Shown one piece after another: positions 10,888-22,640 of a DNA stretch of 64,000 bases. Origin of the DNA: Aldrovandia affinis (lineage: Eukaryota > Chordata > Actinopteri > Notacanthiformes > Halosauridae); NCBI GenBank assembly GCA_029706075.1, contig JAINUG010000113.1, forward strand, positions 1,961,279 to 2,025,278, written 5' to 3'. Positions within the stretch are counted from its first letter, which is position 1. Each line of letters opens with the position of its first letter. The notes beneath the pieces are model-generated. The model was not told where the DNA came from. It saw nothing but the letters and a program-made list of their open reading frames with translations, and did no database searches. The translations under genes and the position numbers were made by a program.

Positions 10888-11211
10888 AGGAGATGGAATC
10901 TGGACATTTGACCCTGGCGGAAAACTGCCTGAGTGGACCTGGAGAGGGGGCCTCCTGGTGGCTGCTGGACATAGGCCGCTCAGCCCTCCCGAGGTCAGAG
11001 CTGAGGAGGAGGGTGTGTGGCAGCCAAGGGGCTGCCCAAGAAAATGGCTGCGGGTCCTTCAACAAATGGGAGCCGAAAACACTACATTTCCCAGCAGACC
11101 ACAGTCACACCTGAGCCAAGTGGAAGTAACGGGACTAACGAACAGCTGAAGGCCATTTCAAGGCCTATTTAAAGGGCTGACTCCCATTACCCATGGAGAG
11201 GAGTAGGAAAG

Positions 11212-11325
11212 TGTTGGTGAGGAGTTGGTGAGTGTTTGTTCAAAGAGAGAGAGTACTGTGAAGTTGTTGACCAGCCAGTATTAGGAGAAAGAGTGATTGT
11301 TGGAGTGTTTTTGGGGGTTGAAGTG
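11212..11325 (+). repeat. LTR3, truncated
   Basis: Begins TGTTGGTG after the same purine tract and matches LTR2 for about 95 bp; the match then weakens and is lost by about 11325. The array ends here without a primer-binding site. Confidence 0.6.
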
Positions 11326-12045
11326 GATTGTTGCATTTACTGTTAACAGTACAGGACTGTTGTTTAGGAAGAGTTACAGATGGTTTCTAACAAGACACTT
11401 CTGAGGTTTACGATTCCTATGACACTCATTGGCTGCCACCACCTTTGCTGGTACAGCATTAATGGTTAACAAAACTAAATTCTCCATGACAGAGCTTAGA
11501 AATTCATCCAAATTATTTGTAAAAAAAATAAACCAGAGCCTCTTTTAAAACCCAAAGTTCCATAGCAATGTAATTGCAAATGACAATATGTGACACCTCC
11601 CACCTCCTTTGCATTTCCTTTTTCTCAGTCTAACTATCAGCGGGGCATTGCAATACGTTTCTGCAGATCATCAGTCCAGGACCCAAGCCAAAGTCAACAG
11701 ACATCAGACCAATAAATCAATTACTGGGAAGCTTTCTTGAGCAAGAGGCTCAGTCAACAGAAGCTGAGCAAGCTGGGCCTTATAGACACAGGTTCAAGTG
11801 TCTAGGCTAACAGCTGATCATGGCCAGAAGTCAACAGTGGTGGGTCAAATTTAGCCTGGTCTCAACAGGGTAGGGTGGGTTTAAGTTGGGCAGGGTTGCT
11901 CAGATTATAACTGCATTTGATCCACTCAATATCATGCTAGGAGACCACAGGCTTCCAGCTGTGGTTTGTGAGATATGCACCTCTCTTCCAATTAGGTCTA
12001 GCTCTCTCCTGTAGTACTGGGGACCCTATAGTCTATAGCTCCCGG
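11326..12045. other. No gene seen; unassigned spacer
   Basis: No supported coding frame or RNA gene. The bases 12041-12045 (CCCGG) are the left flank of the solo LTR that follows. Confidence 0.45.
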
Positions 12046-12963
12046 TGTTATGTTTCTGCATGTCTGTTCTGTTGTTTTTGTACTTTGTTTATTTTTCATT
12101 ATTCATCATTCATCATTCTGTCACGTTCTGTTCCCCGTCTGTCATTGTTCCTGTTTATTTCGAGATCCACTCCTTGTCTTGTCATGCACTTCGGGAAATT
12201 CTATGTTTCGGTTTTTCCGTCTTAGCTTATTATCTCATTTGACTTCCTTCTTACTTTCTTATTACACTTTGTATATATTAGTTAGATGTATATAGTACTA
12301 ACCAACTTAACTACTAACATTAGGGATTTCGATTAAGTTACTAACACTACTAATCACTAATTATCTCACGCTTCTAACTATCGCTATCATTCTCTCTCTC
12401 GTTGTCCTACCCCTGTACGCTTCTCACGTTTCACTTCATTCGCACGCAGATTTCTATATGCGTTCCTCCCCTTCGAACTATGCACGTGTCTGCCTGCTCT
12501 TCCAGGTCGTTTATTGTCTATGTGTTTGTGTTATTCCCAGTCCGTGTCTTTCGTTTCCCCTCGTTATTGGATTAACAAAGCCCATTCCTACCCCCCTCTC
12601 TCCTCCCAGTCACACCTGAATCCTATTGTGTTTCCCTTCCCTGCTTGTATTTAAGTTCCGTGTTTATGTTCATTCCCCGTCAGAACGTTGATCTTCATTC
12701 CCTGTGCCGATTATTAGTAAGCCAGAGTCTGTAGCATTTTCCTTAGACACCCCTTCTGTTTTCACTTCGAGTTTGCCTGCCGATTTTGTTTGTTTGCCTT
12801 CTCTGTTTTACCGGTTTTGACTTCTGGATTGTTTTGTGACTTCTCTTTGCTTCTTGATTTTGTACTTCCGCTACCCTGACTACTGGTTTTGATCCTTGCC
12901 TGAAATTAAACTATTCTTTGCCTAATCCTGATCTGTGTCTGGGTCCTTATCCGGAACCTCACA
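12046..12963 (+). mobile_element. Solo LTR (918 bp), family A
   Basis: Starts TGTTATG and ends CTCACA. The flanks are CCCGG (12041-12045) and CCTGG (12964-12968), a 5-bp duplication with one C-to-T change in a CpG context. Its right half reads like a fish Gypsy-type LTR: a T-rich, pyrimidine-biased strand, TATTTAAG at about 12649-12656, and no coding. Two partial relatives lie at 38399-38730 and in inverted pairs at 62611-63125. A solo LTR is what remains after recombination between the two LTRs of a full element. Confidence 0.72.
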
Positions 12964-14720
12964 CCTGGTGCATTGGAGGAGTGCAAATGCTTCAGATGCA
13001 GAGCTGCTTGTGTGAGTGGCAGTGGTCACTCATCAGAAACAATTGCTGATTCCAGATATAAAAGTGAAACATTCATTCATAACATACCGGTAATGTCCCA
13101 CTTGCCTTATACCACAGAAAAGCAGGTCATATTTTTAACATTGTGTTTTAAGAATCATTATTCTTAAATTATATGAAAATATGTAACGGAGGCTGATAAT
13201 ACAATACAATGCTATACGTAAGCAGACAGGGACATCATTTGTTGTGGACATCATTTTCATTCATTTCATCATGGACATCATCATCATTTTTCCGCTCTCA
13301 AATAATGAATGTGTGCTTTGAACATCTCGTCTGCTGAACAATGTAACAGAACACACAAAACAAAAGCTTTCAATGTTAAAATTGAGGCAGATGGGTGAAC
13401 AACAATGACGACGAACAATGAAAGGCAGGCCATCTTCAAAGAAGGCGAGTCTCCCATTGTATCTTCCTTTCCTTTCTTTTTCTCCAATCTCCACTTTGAA
13501 GTCTATAGTACTTGGAATGATCTTGAATATCAAGGCTCTCGCCCACTGCCCTCGTGACCTCAATAGTGGAGAGGAGAGGTGGGATTCACCAGAGCCATGG
13601 CTTCATAAGGCCCAGAAGGGGAAATGATTAAAGTCTATATATGTGGGTATATATATACACACACACATTTATGTACAGAGGGATGGCAGGGTGAAGGTGA
13701 CATTATAAGTTATCAGGGTTATAGTGCAAGGAGGACTAAAGGCCTGATTTTCAATGTGGAAGCTCAACTGTTCATGAAATGAGCTTTCTGAAATGGTTTC
13801 CCAGACCCTAAGGAAGGGAAGATTGTGGGTGTGGGTCAACTTTGATCACACAGAGATCTACAAAAATGAAAAAGATTGTCATTGTGAGTGTAAAAGGAGG
13901 AGGAGTTTCAGATGAACGCATCCAGATCTATTAAAATGTAACTAATTCAGTCCCAATCAACATAGTTTTTTTAAACAATTGATGATTGGCAATTCAATTT
14001 CCAGTTGGTGGAAGAGATGAATTAAAGATTATATTGGAAGAAAGGTCATTTTATATTGACCTTGAGCATGGGGCTATTCATGAATTGAGTGGGCAGATTT
14101 GCATAAGTGTGACTTCTTGGAAAATGACTATCTATTATCTAAAATAGATTATTCATACGTTTCATCTTCAAGTACATATTGATTTTCAAAGCTCAATTTC
14201 TAGCTTGGATTGGACAAATTGTTCAAGCAAGGTCATATCGTAGCAGCATGTTGAACCTCAAGTCCCCTGTAATATTTATCTAGCTAGTTATACTGACACA
14301 CCTTGTGTTTGGAGGTAATCTATTATTTCAATTGTTGCTAGAGAAATGAACTAAATGAAATTTTAAAAGTTAAAAGTATATATAAATAAATGGGTTGTAT
14401 ATTGTACATGTCCCTGGCATTTTGAGATTTTAGGCTTTACTTAATTATGTCACAGCACTGGCCCATGTTGGATTTGATTTATAGTAATATGTTTGGTCTT
14501 GCTCATTATGAAAGCTAGTCTTTTTATAAAAATAAACTGAAAATAATCAAATATCTTTGCCCTTTCTTTTTGAGGCAAAGAGGAGTAATTAGTCCAAAAT
14601 GTCTAGGTTAGCTACTGGAAGATTCATTCATATTAATTATCTTGTTAATTGCCTGTACAAATGCTTGACTTAAACAAATAGGTTGTGTTTTTTGTGGCCC
14701 TTCCAAAAAAAAGTAAATCA
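12964..14720. other. No gene seen; unassigned spacer with short TA/CA run
   Basis: Several frames of 60-100 codons around 13261-13627 overlap each other on both strands without family resemblance and look like chance. A mixed TA/CA simple repeat lies at about 13638-13672. Confidence 0.45.
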
Positions 14721-14916
14721 TTGACGATGTTTACATGCACACAATATTCTGGTTATGGTCCATATTCCGAATAAGCGGTTTACATGGTCCATAACTTCTG
14801 CTATTATTCCTGTATACATGGGAATTAGAATAAGCTATCGGACAGGCTTGATTTTACAACTAACCAATTTCTGTTTTACAGAAAAAGGCTCAGGTGATGC
14901 TTGGTTTTTAGTTATT

Positions 14917-15007
14917 ATAGTGCCTTGCAAAAGTACTCAGACCCGTTGAAAGTTTTCAAATGTTACTGGATTACAAATGATATTCATTTGTTGTTGTGAT
15001 ATTCATA

Positions 15008-15041
<34 letters not shown>

Positions 15042-15898
15042 GTTTTTTTTACTCCCATGCTCAAACTCAATTTTTATAAATAATTAGTTGTCAGCAAACA
15101 TTTTAAAGGAGAACATTCAAAGTATTCAGACCCCTCACATTAATATTTGGTGGAGGTACCTTTTGCTGCAATAACAGCTTTAAGTCTTTTTGGGCAAGTT
15201 TCTACCAACTGCATACTGGTTGGAAGTGATTTTCATCCATTCTTCCTGGCAGAATTGCGCCAGCTCTCTCAAGTTGCTTGGACATCGCTTATGGACAGCA
15301 ATTTTTAAGTTGTGCCACAGTTTCTCAATGAGGTTCAGGGAAGGACTTTGACTGGGTAATTCAAGGACATTCACCTTTTATTCTTGAGCCACTCCAGTGT
15401 AGCTTTGGCCCTGTGCTTTTGACCATTGGCCTACTGAAATGTTTTACTTCTTACTTCAGTTTTTTAAGATTGAAATAGGTTCTTGCAGTATCTGCCTGTG
15501 CCTATCCTCCATCTGTTATTCCTTCCATTCTGGCAAGTTTCCCAGTTCCTGCTGAATAGAAGCAGTCCCATAGCATGATACTGCCACCACAATGCTTCAC
15601 TGTAGGGATGGGGTTTCGTGGGGCATAGGCAGTGTTTAGTTTTCACCATACATAACGCTTTGCATTTTGGCCAAAAAGCTCCATTTTAGTTTCATCTGAC
15701 CACAAACCCTTTCCCCACATCTTAGCTGGATCACTCATGTGTTGTCTAGCAAACTCCAACCAGGACATGACATGATTTGTTTTAAGTAATGGCTTTTTTT
15801 ACTTGCCACCCTGATATACAGGCCAGTATTATGCTCTTAATGTTGACTGATGTACTATTACTCCACTCTTAGCCACTGAACTCTGTAGCCCTTTTGTG
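14917..15898 (-). mobile_element. Tc1-like transposon fragment
   Basis: The left end AGTGCCTTGCAAAAGTACTC at 14919 is a typical fish Tc1 terminal repeat. Reverse-strand coding shows transposase blocks in the right order: a piece ending near ENLFQS-like residues (15464-15649, containing the glycine/tryptophan-rich centre of the core) and then SLNLIEKLWHNLKIAVHKRC (about 15285-15344), the region holding the last catalytic residue of the DDE/D triad. The frames differ, so the gene is dead. The opposite terminal repeat is not visible and the element appears cut near 15898. Confidence 0.82.
15005..15050. repeat. (TA)n followed by poly-T
   Basis: About ten TA units (15005-15024) run into a 17-base T run, inside the Tc1 fragment. 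Confidence 0.9.
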
Positions 15899-16639
15899 CC
15901 CTATTCACATCCCAAGACTTTAAATCAGTCAGATCAACTAATGCTATCATTTTCTGTAACATGCTATATGATGCATGATTTCTTTAGAAAGAGATTACCT
16001 TTATTAATTGATTCAAGTATAGACTGGCAGGTGAAATCAGTGGTGGCCTATTTGTTGAAAGTCTGCAGACCTGGGCACTGAAACTAAACCATTTGTGGGA
16101 AATTAAGAGTTCAATGACAGAGCAGTTGGCAACGAGACAAACCTGCATTGTGTTAAAATATGTTTAAGGTTGAATTTGATTGTGTTTTCAACAAATTTAA
16201 TTGATGAAGAGATTGGCTGTAACAAAAAACAGCATACACAGTGTGTCCCCAGGACCGAGGTTGAGAACCCCGATTTATACGTTATCATCAAGATTTCAAC
16301 AAGGGCAGTTAATATCTGCTTTAATTTGTTCCACACAGAAACCCTCGTAGACAATGGATGAATGTTAACTGGCAAGATTGGTGGGAAAGGTAGAATTTAT
16401 CAGCGCAGAGTGGAAAGATAATTTCAGCGCAAAGTGTACCTAGATTATTGGAAAAATGAACATTCCCAAATATAAATGTAAATTCCATTAGGGTGAATAT
16501 TCCGAACAAGGTGTTTACATGACCTGATATTCATGTTAATACAAGCATACGGCAGATGTCTTATTTGGGTTTCTTGTAAGCAGAATACTGGCTTAAACAG
16601 GATAAGGTGTTTACATGACTCATACATCATCAGAATACT

Positions 16640-17929
16640 ACTATATTACAGTTAACATCCCAAAATGAGTAAGCGTATTCAGTGAAGTTCTTTTTGGCTT
16701 TTGAGCTTAAATTCAGACAGTTGCATTTCTGACCAAAAATGCCATGACCACAGCCTGACAGTATGGCGCAGTGGTTAAAGAGTGCCTTTCCGAATAGTTT
16801 TGAACAATGTTGCCAGCATTTCATGATTTATTCACAGGTATTGTCATTAAGATTTATTGGACTGATTTTTAAATGAATCCACACCTTTGGTTATGTACCA
16901 AGTTGCACAAATCTCTTCTCCCAAATAGCATAGCAGGGCACATCGTGATCTACTTCTTCCAAGCCCACAATCCACATTTTCTGTGATCCACCCCTTAATA
17001 AAATGCAGCCTAGCATATGTTGAAATATGGATTAAAACAGGGCTCTCCAGCCCTGGTCCTCCAACCCCCACAACTCACCTCAACCCCTCACATGACCCAC
17101 CATTGGGTCCCAGTTTGGGAACCACAGGCCTAGATGGTATGGGAGAAATAATATTTTAATGTAGGACAGTTGGATATGGGAGAAGGCTTCCATAAACTAA
17201 TCAGTGAACATCTGAAGCTCCAGGAACAATTATGACTTAATATATGCTGATTGCGTTGACAAGAGTTATGCCTACATTGAAATTAAAATTAAGACATTTT
17301 CCTGAGTTTGAAACTGACTGCAGTGTGTTATTGCAGTCTCAGTGGCTTTAGTGCTGTTACTGTTTGTGGCAAGTTTACCCGCAGGACTCCTTTAGGCCAG
17401 GTCTCACACTATACACAATGGCATGGACTCAATCAACAGTTGCCTGACGTGTGTTGTCACATATGCCATCAGTATTTTAATGGCCATCCGTTTGCACTCA
17501 GAATGTGGTTATTCGGCCCAGTGTGACAGCAGAGTGAATTGGAGACATTAAAATACATTTCCCCTTCCTCAGAGGTGGATTTATGGATGAATTATGTGGC
17601 CAAATAGTTCTGAGCCTGAAGTACTGTTGTCTTTGCTCCTCAGGCAGGTAACAAGTAACATTTGAGATCCATCCGAACAACTATCACACAAAAAGCCATA
17701 GCAGAACACAGAAACAATAATGATGTTTTACTGTAAGAATGTATTTCTCAGATAGAATTTGTAATGACAAGAACCTCATTGTCACAACACCGGGGAAGCA
17801 GCGTGGACATGTGATCCTGAGTGAGAGAAATCACCCGAGGAAAGGAGATGAGCGGAAAAAATAAGGATTTGAATTTGGGGCAGCTGCCAACTTACTTAAC
17901 CACTTTACTCACCCAACCAAGAAGTGGAC
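16640..17929. other. No gene seen; traces of small hAT-like ends
   Basis: No supported frame. At about 17037-17060 and 17105-17130 there are CAGGGCTCTCCAG and GGGAACCACAGG type strings like ends of small hAT elements, too decayed to define. Confidence 0.35.
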
Positions 17930-18345
17930 ATTACAATCTAGGATCACAAAAGCATATCCTACATTATGTTCCCATCACAAAAACTGAGTTTGGGAAGCCA
18001 TGGTTTCAGCTATACTGTTCCAGTTTCTTGGAGCCTATTGCAGAAAGATTTGAAGCTGACCTCTCTCATTGGAATTAATCACTTTAAAGAAAATATTTGA
18101 CAATTACTTACCATGAAATGCTCCTGTTTTTAATTAGCTAAAGCTTTTTTAGGGCATTCTGTCCACCTCTTTTTAATTATTATGTGTTTTTTTACAATCT
18201 TGCTTTTATGTATAACTTTCTATGTAATGTTGTTTTATGTGGAACTTTTTGTGTGCTGCCTTCTTGGCCAGGGCTCACTTTAAAAAGAGATGCCAATCTG
18301 AATGTGACTACCCTGGTTAAATAAAGGATAAATAAAATAAATAAA
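17930..18345 (+). mobile_element. LINE 3' end, truncated
   Basis: The right end (about 18255-18345) matches the widespread fish LINE tail with TTGGCCAGGGCTCACTTTAA and CCTGGTTAAATAAAGG, followed by an AATAAA-rich tail. The coding-like piece before it (17970-18078, ending at a TAA) resembles the last residues of such a reverse transcriptase. Only the 3' part is present, as usual for LINE insertions. Confidence 0.65.
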
Positions 18346-20608
18346 TAAAAGGCACAGGGAAAAATAAATGGTTCCTTTCTAGGAACTTTTAAATGGCTAA
18401 CTAATAGAGACTTTAAGGGCTCTCGTCCTCGGTCTGACTGAACGTAATTGCCTTGAACATTAGCTGTCTCCCTGGTTCAGCAAGGGACAGCTGCCCCACT
18501 TTGGAATGTGGCCTCCTTCCCCTACATTGCCGCTTCTTCAAAGGAGCTGTCTTTGGGTACAGAGGGCCGTCCGCTCCCGTGCCACACTCATATATTGATG
18601 TTTCAATTTTTTAAGTGATTTCCAAAAGTTACAAGGAAATGTACAGTTGCACACTAATTAGGCTAATTAGTTTACAGTTCCCAAGCCTTATCACTGGTTA
18701 CAAAGTATTGCAATGTGACCCACAGCAACAGCATTGCACTGGCTCACTCATATTAAAACCACACAATTATTTTCAGCCTGACAAATTTTCACATTTTCAC
18801 ACAAATAAGCATGGAGGAAATATGTGATTGTGTTTGGGTATTGGGAACTGAAGTTCAATAGGAAAACTATGGCACGTACTGTATATTGACTTCAGAAGAC
18901 ATACGCAGCATTTATCGAAAGTGAAACAAATTTTATTTAATTTATTTCAAATTATCTTGTTTAGCACCTACTGTAGGCAATACCTCAGAAGGTGATAGGT
19001 GAGAACTCTGTCACAAGTGAAAGTGCTTAGATGGTGGTAATGAGTAACTGCATCAGTTGAAGCACACATTGTAACATGTATATCTTTGGTGCTAAAGACG
19101 TGAGTACCCAGTACAGCAGATGGGGATGCAGTATTGTTGATTCCAATCTTTGATCATGTCACCTCTTGTTTTAATAAAAACAATGGATTTGGAACATGGA
19201 TGGAACGTTAAAGAATTTCAATCCACCTCCTATGCACCACTCCGCTCTTCTACTTGGTTTGTGATGGAAAACATTATATTTATTCACACACTCCTGTTCC
19301 CCCCCTGTGAGTTAAGTCTCTTAATCCAGGTACTGTCAGAAGTTTGTCCCAGCAGCAGGTGACAGGGGGCCAACCTGTATTTATCATCATCTGCATTTGA
19401 TCGCTGCTCTCTTCCCTTTAAGCACATAATGTGGGAATTGAACATCAACATTTCCCAGCAATGGGGGAATTCATAAAGAGCACTTTCAAACAGGTGGTAG
19501 GGAGCTGAGGGGAGGTGGGGGTGGGTGGTGCAGAATGTGCGTCAACAGGCAAAATGGGAGCCTAGGGGTTATGGAATCATGGTTATCATAATACGATCGC
19601 GCTGCGTCTCCTAATCACACTGACGTTAAACCTGGAATGGAAGAGCAAATAAAAGTGAGAATAGCCAGCCATCTGTTTTAGCCAGTCATCATTACCCCCT
19701 TAACCATCACCCTGTTAATTTCTGCTTATTTAGACATACTGAAACATAACAGTTCATAGCTGAAGAACTTTCAAGTTCATGGTATCATTTGAACACCTTG
19801 CTGTTTATTAGGGTGTGCTCATATACCATAGCCCATATAGCAACACAACACAGCCTAAAGATCAACATACACCAAATAGGCATTGTATATATCCTGTATA
19901 TTAACCCATGTTTTAAAATACATAAAGGGGTCACATTTCATGATATACGTATGGAATGTGTGCATGCCGTGTACAACATGTTAACTAAATCTGTGTAAAA
20001 CATTATACGTCTAGACTTTAGACTTCTAACCCCAAGAGGGCTGGTGAGTGGTGTCCCAAAACCTTTCCAAGCTGGCAAAATTGGCCCAATGATTTCAGTT
20101 CACTTCTGTGACACTGGAAAAACATACTAAAACATGTTGATGACTATAAAACCTGTTTTTATCAACCAAACCATTATGCGTCATTATTATATACAAAACA
20201 GATACTAATGTGATAGCTCACTGAGAATCGCACTACAACATGTTGTTGCCTATGAGACATGTACCAAAGTCAAACCAAAGAACTGGATAGCAAGAACAGA
20301 AGTTTTTTTTTATAGTAAAAAAATAACCAACAGGCAACAGGCATTTACTATTATCAAATGTGGTGAGATTATGGCAAGTCCTACAGGTGATTTGATTTAT
20401 TGAGGACTAAGTTTTTCTCATCATCACTCTATTCTCAGTAAAATTACAGTCTTGCCATCATGGGAATAATGTTTGCCAAATTAATGCTGAAATGCCAAAC
20501 ATTCATTTGTATGTGTGGGGGGTGGGGGGGTGTATGTGTTTATGTGTGCCTGTGAGCTGAACAATAGAGATGATTCAAGAAATATCTTGAACAGCTGTGA
20601 CTACATAT
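18346..20608. other. No gene seen; partly complex single-copy-looking DNA
   Basis: No supported gene. The part around 19370-19720 is non-repetitive with mixed composition and could be conserved non-coding DNA; that is inference only. A G-rich simple patch lies at 20516-20532. Confidence 0.4.
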
Positions 20609-22304
20609 TGTAGCGATCCAGGGGGGTCGCTATGCATAAATGTGTGCGTGGGGCATTATGGGGGAATGTTGTTGTGTGTTTGTTCATTCCCCCTGTGTTA
20701 ATTAGCTTATTGTGGTGTTTGACTTTGTTATATGTGTTATTGTTAGCCTTTTTATGTGTTAGCTGGCTGGTCGTGGTCCACTAAATGTTGAAGCCACCGC
20801 GACCAGTATACATGTACCATTTAGTGTAGTCCCTTGTCAGGCATGTGCACAGATAGGGCCCAAGGGGGGCTTGAGCCCCTGCCCTTTTGCCCTCAGAGTC
20901 AAAAAGTGCCATTTTTAATTGTATTTTATTTTTTCTTTATTTGTTATTAAAATTCTATCAAATATAAAGAGGGAAATGTATAATAGTATCCACAAAAAAA
21001 TACACCATATCAATTTAAAAAGTATTCTGATCTCCAACCCCCCGCCCCCTTCCAAATAGTTTATTCCGAATACAACTTGTCATGAAAAGCACCGCATCCC
21101 CAGCCCCAGTTTGGTTACGGTGAATGATATCACTCAGGTAGGCACTGTTTTAATTATGAAACCACAATTGAACAACACTTACTTACTTTTTATGTTATAT
21201 ATCCGTTAAAAAAACTATGAAGTAGGTCAGTAGGACTTGCCACCTCCACGCTGTAATTTCGTCATTACTAGCCTCGGTACTCGCGAGCAAGTAAGCTAGT
21301 CTAATTATCATTAAAACTACGTTATCTCTGTCATGCAAATATGACAACTTATGTAAGGACAACTTACAAATATGCAATTAATTTCTGAAGCAGGTAGTTA
21401 CGTTTTGCTAGTTTAGTATAGTCACCCCCTTTTCATTATGGCCAGTTTTCTAAAAACGTGATGTTTAAAAGTATATTATTGTTTGGGCATGTAGCAGTGT
21501 GTTTCCCTGTTAAAATAAAAGTTTCAATTAGTCAATCCATTTTCATTGGGAAATAAGAAGCAGCATAAACACTGCTAGAAGAGGCAAATACACCTGTCTC
21601 CAATGAAAGGCAAAATACTTCTCACCTCCCTGACCCTGGATCAGTTTTTCAGCCATATGCATAGATGTAACAAATATATAAGAGTGTGTTTAAGTAGTGT
21701 GTGTGCGTGTATGCGTGTATGCGTTTTTGAATATAATATAATACTGGTTTCTTTTTCTCTCAGTGTGATGCTCAAAAACATGTTACTAAAATCAAACTGT
21801 AGTTCAGTAGTTGTACCATATGTCTCATTTATAAAATATATGCAGTGTAACAAAATGATACAGAACATGAATACAGAAGGTTTGAAACCCCAAATTCAGG
21901 GGGCTTATGTATCAAGCATGTCAGAGTAGGACTGCTGATCTAGAATCTTATCATTACTTATAATGAAAAGTAAAACAGGTCGCATGTTATTAACATAGTG
22001 TGTGATTATGGATGGCGGCGGTGTAGCAACATCGGGGTGCGAAAAGTGCGTGCCGGTGGGGTGAGTGCCCTTTTTTTGCTTGAGCCCCTGCGCCCCAAAA
22101 TGTCTGTGCACGGCCCTGTCCCTTGTGTTTCAGGGCAAAAGTGTTTATCATGAATCAGGTGTTTCGTTGACTGAGTTTATTATCTGGGGTTGTGCGGTGT
22201 ATGGAACACGGATATTTAACGCCTTTTAATAAAGTGGCTATTCGCGTAGCCATTTTTGCAACTGTGTGACTTCTTGATACATCACCTCGCGCATGCTCGC
22301 TACA
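20609..22304 (+). mobile_element. Solo LTR (about 407 bp) split by a hAT element, family B
   Basis: Starts TGTAGCGATCC at 20609 and ends GCTCGCTACA at 22304, so the ends form the inverted repeat TGTAGCGA/TCGCTACA. Removing the hAT insertion and one duplication leaves about 407 bp. An AATAAA signal lies at about 22230. Flanking 4-5 bp are only partly alike (CATAT and CTATT), so the target duplication is not certain. Confidence 0.7.
20838..22118. mobile_element. hAT-type non-autonomous transposon (1281 bp) inside the solo LTR
   Basis: A perfect 8-bp duplication TCCCTTGT flanks it (20830-20837 and 22119-22126). The ends are inverted: CAGGCATGTGCACAGA on the left and the complement of CAGGGCCGTGCACAGA on the right, with a further subterminal CTTGAGCCCCTGC motif near both ends in inverted orientation. 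The 8-bp duplication and CAGG start are hAT hallmarks. No transposase frame is visible inside; the two overlapping frames near 21600-21930 on opposite strands have no family resemblance. Confidence 0.9.
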
Positions 22305-22489
22305 CTATTGTGTATGGAATGGGCTCTCTCTATGGCCTCAGTCAACACCGCCACAATCAATTGATACTACAATGATGCCACAATACTAACAGAGAAGGCA
22401 CAATGCTATTCAAATGACTCCAACCTTCCACAAAACAAGTTAAAACCTGGGCCTTTCAAGCAGGGATATTTAAAAAGAATGCACACAAT

Positions 22490-22640
22490 TGGTGATTCTG
22501 TGTGGCTCAGTAGGTAGAGCATGGCGCTAACAACGCTTAGGTTGTGGGTTCGATTCCCATTGAGACCACATATACTGAAAGAAATGTATGCATTCACTAC
22601 TGTTAGTCGCTTTGAATAAAAGCGTCTGCTAAATAGCATA
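22490..22640 (+). repeat. tRNA-derived SINE
   Basis: RNA polymerase III promoter boxes are present: A box TGGCTCAGTAGG (22503-22514) and B box GGTTCGATTCC (22547-22557), spaced as in a tRNA. The 3' part carries the conserved fish SINE/LINE tail (CGCTTTGAATAAAAGCGTCT, 22607-22626). It is too degenerate at the 3' side of the tRNA fold to be a working tRNA gene. No clear target duplication. Confidence 0.8.

Larger units (their letters stand above)
6733..11325 (+). mobile_element. Tandem array of a short, pol-less LTR retrotransposon
   Basis: Two head-to-tail units (repeat distance about 2192-2205 bp, measured at the shared CGGGACTAACGAACAG at 6733, 8925 and 11130) plus a truncated third start. 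Inside each unit I can place an LTR that begins TG and ends CA, a TGG-type primer-binding site just after the LTR, one long coiled-coil reading frame, and a purine tract directly before the next LTR. Order: 80 bp of internal 3' end, LTR1, internal 1, LTR2, internal 2, LTR3 (truncated). No reverse transcriptase, RNase H, integrase or protease was recognised, so it is a non-autonomous LTR element. The array structure is what LTR-LTR recombination produces. The left edge breaks inside a unit, so the array was once longer or was cut. Confidence 0.75.
14721..16620. repeat. Decayed repeat with recurring GTTTACATG blocks
   Basis: The block TTCCGAATAAGCGGTTTACATG (14767-14787) recurs in the same direction as a close relative at about 16499-16520, with further GTTTACATG copies at about 14728 and 16609. 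The right part is also rich in CAGAATACT-type motifs. This looks like one old dispersed element, or two copies of it, interrupted by the Tc1 fragment 14917-15898. Family and true ends are unknown. Confidence 0.35.

Noticed and set aside
11968-12295. Three overlapping frames with Phe/Ser/Leu-rich proteins resembling membrane segments
   Set aside because: They lie in the pyrimidine-rich LTR family A and recur in its other copies at 38306-38676 and 62589-62792.
22503-22565. Functional tRNA gene
   Set aside because: Boxes A and B are present, but the fold is degenerate and the 3' part is a SINE tail.
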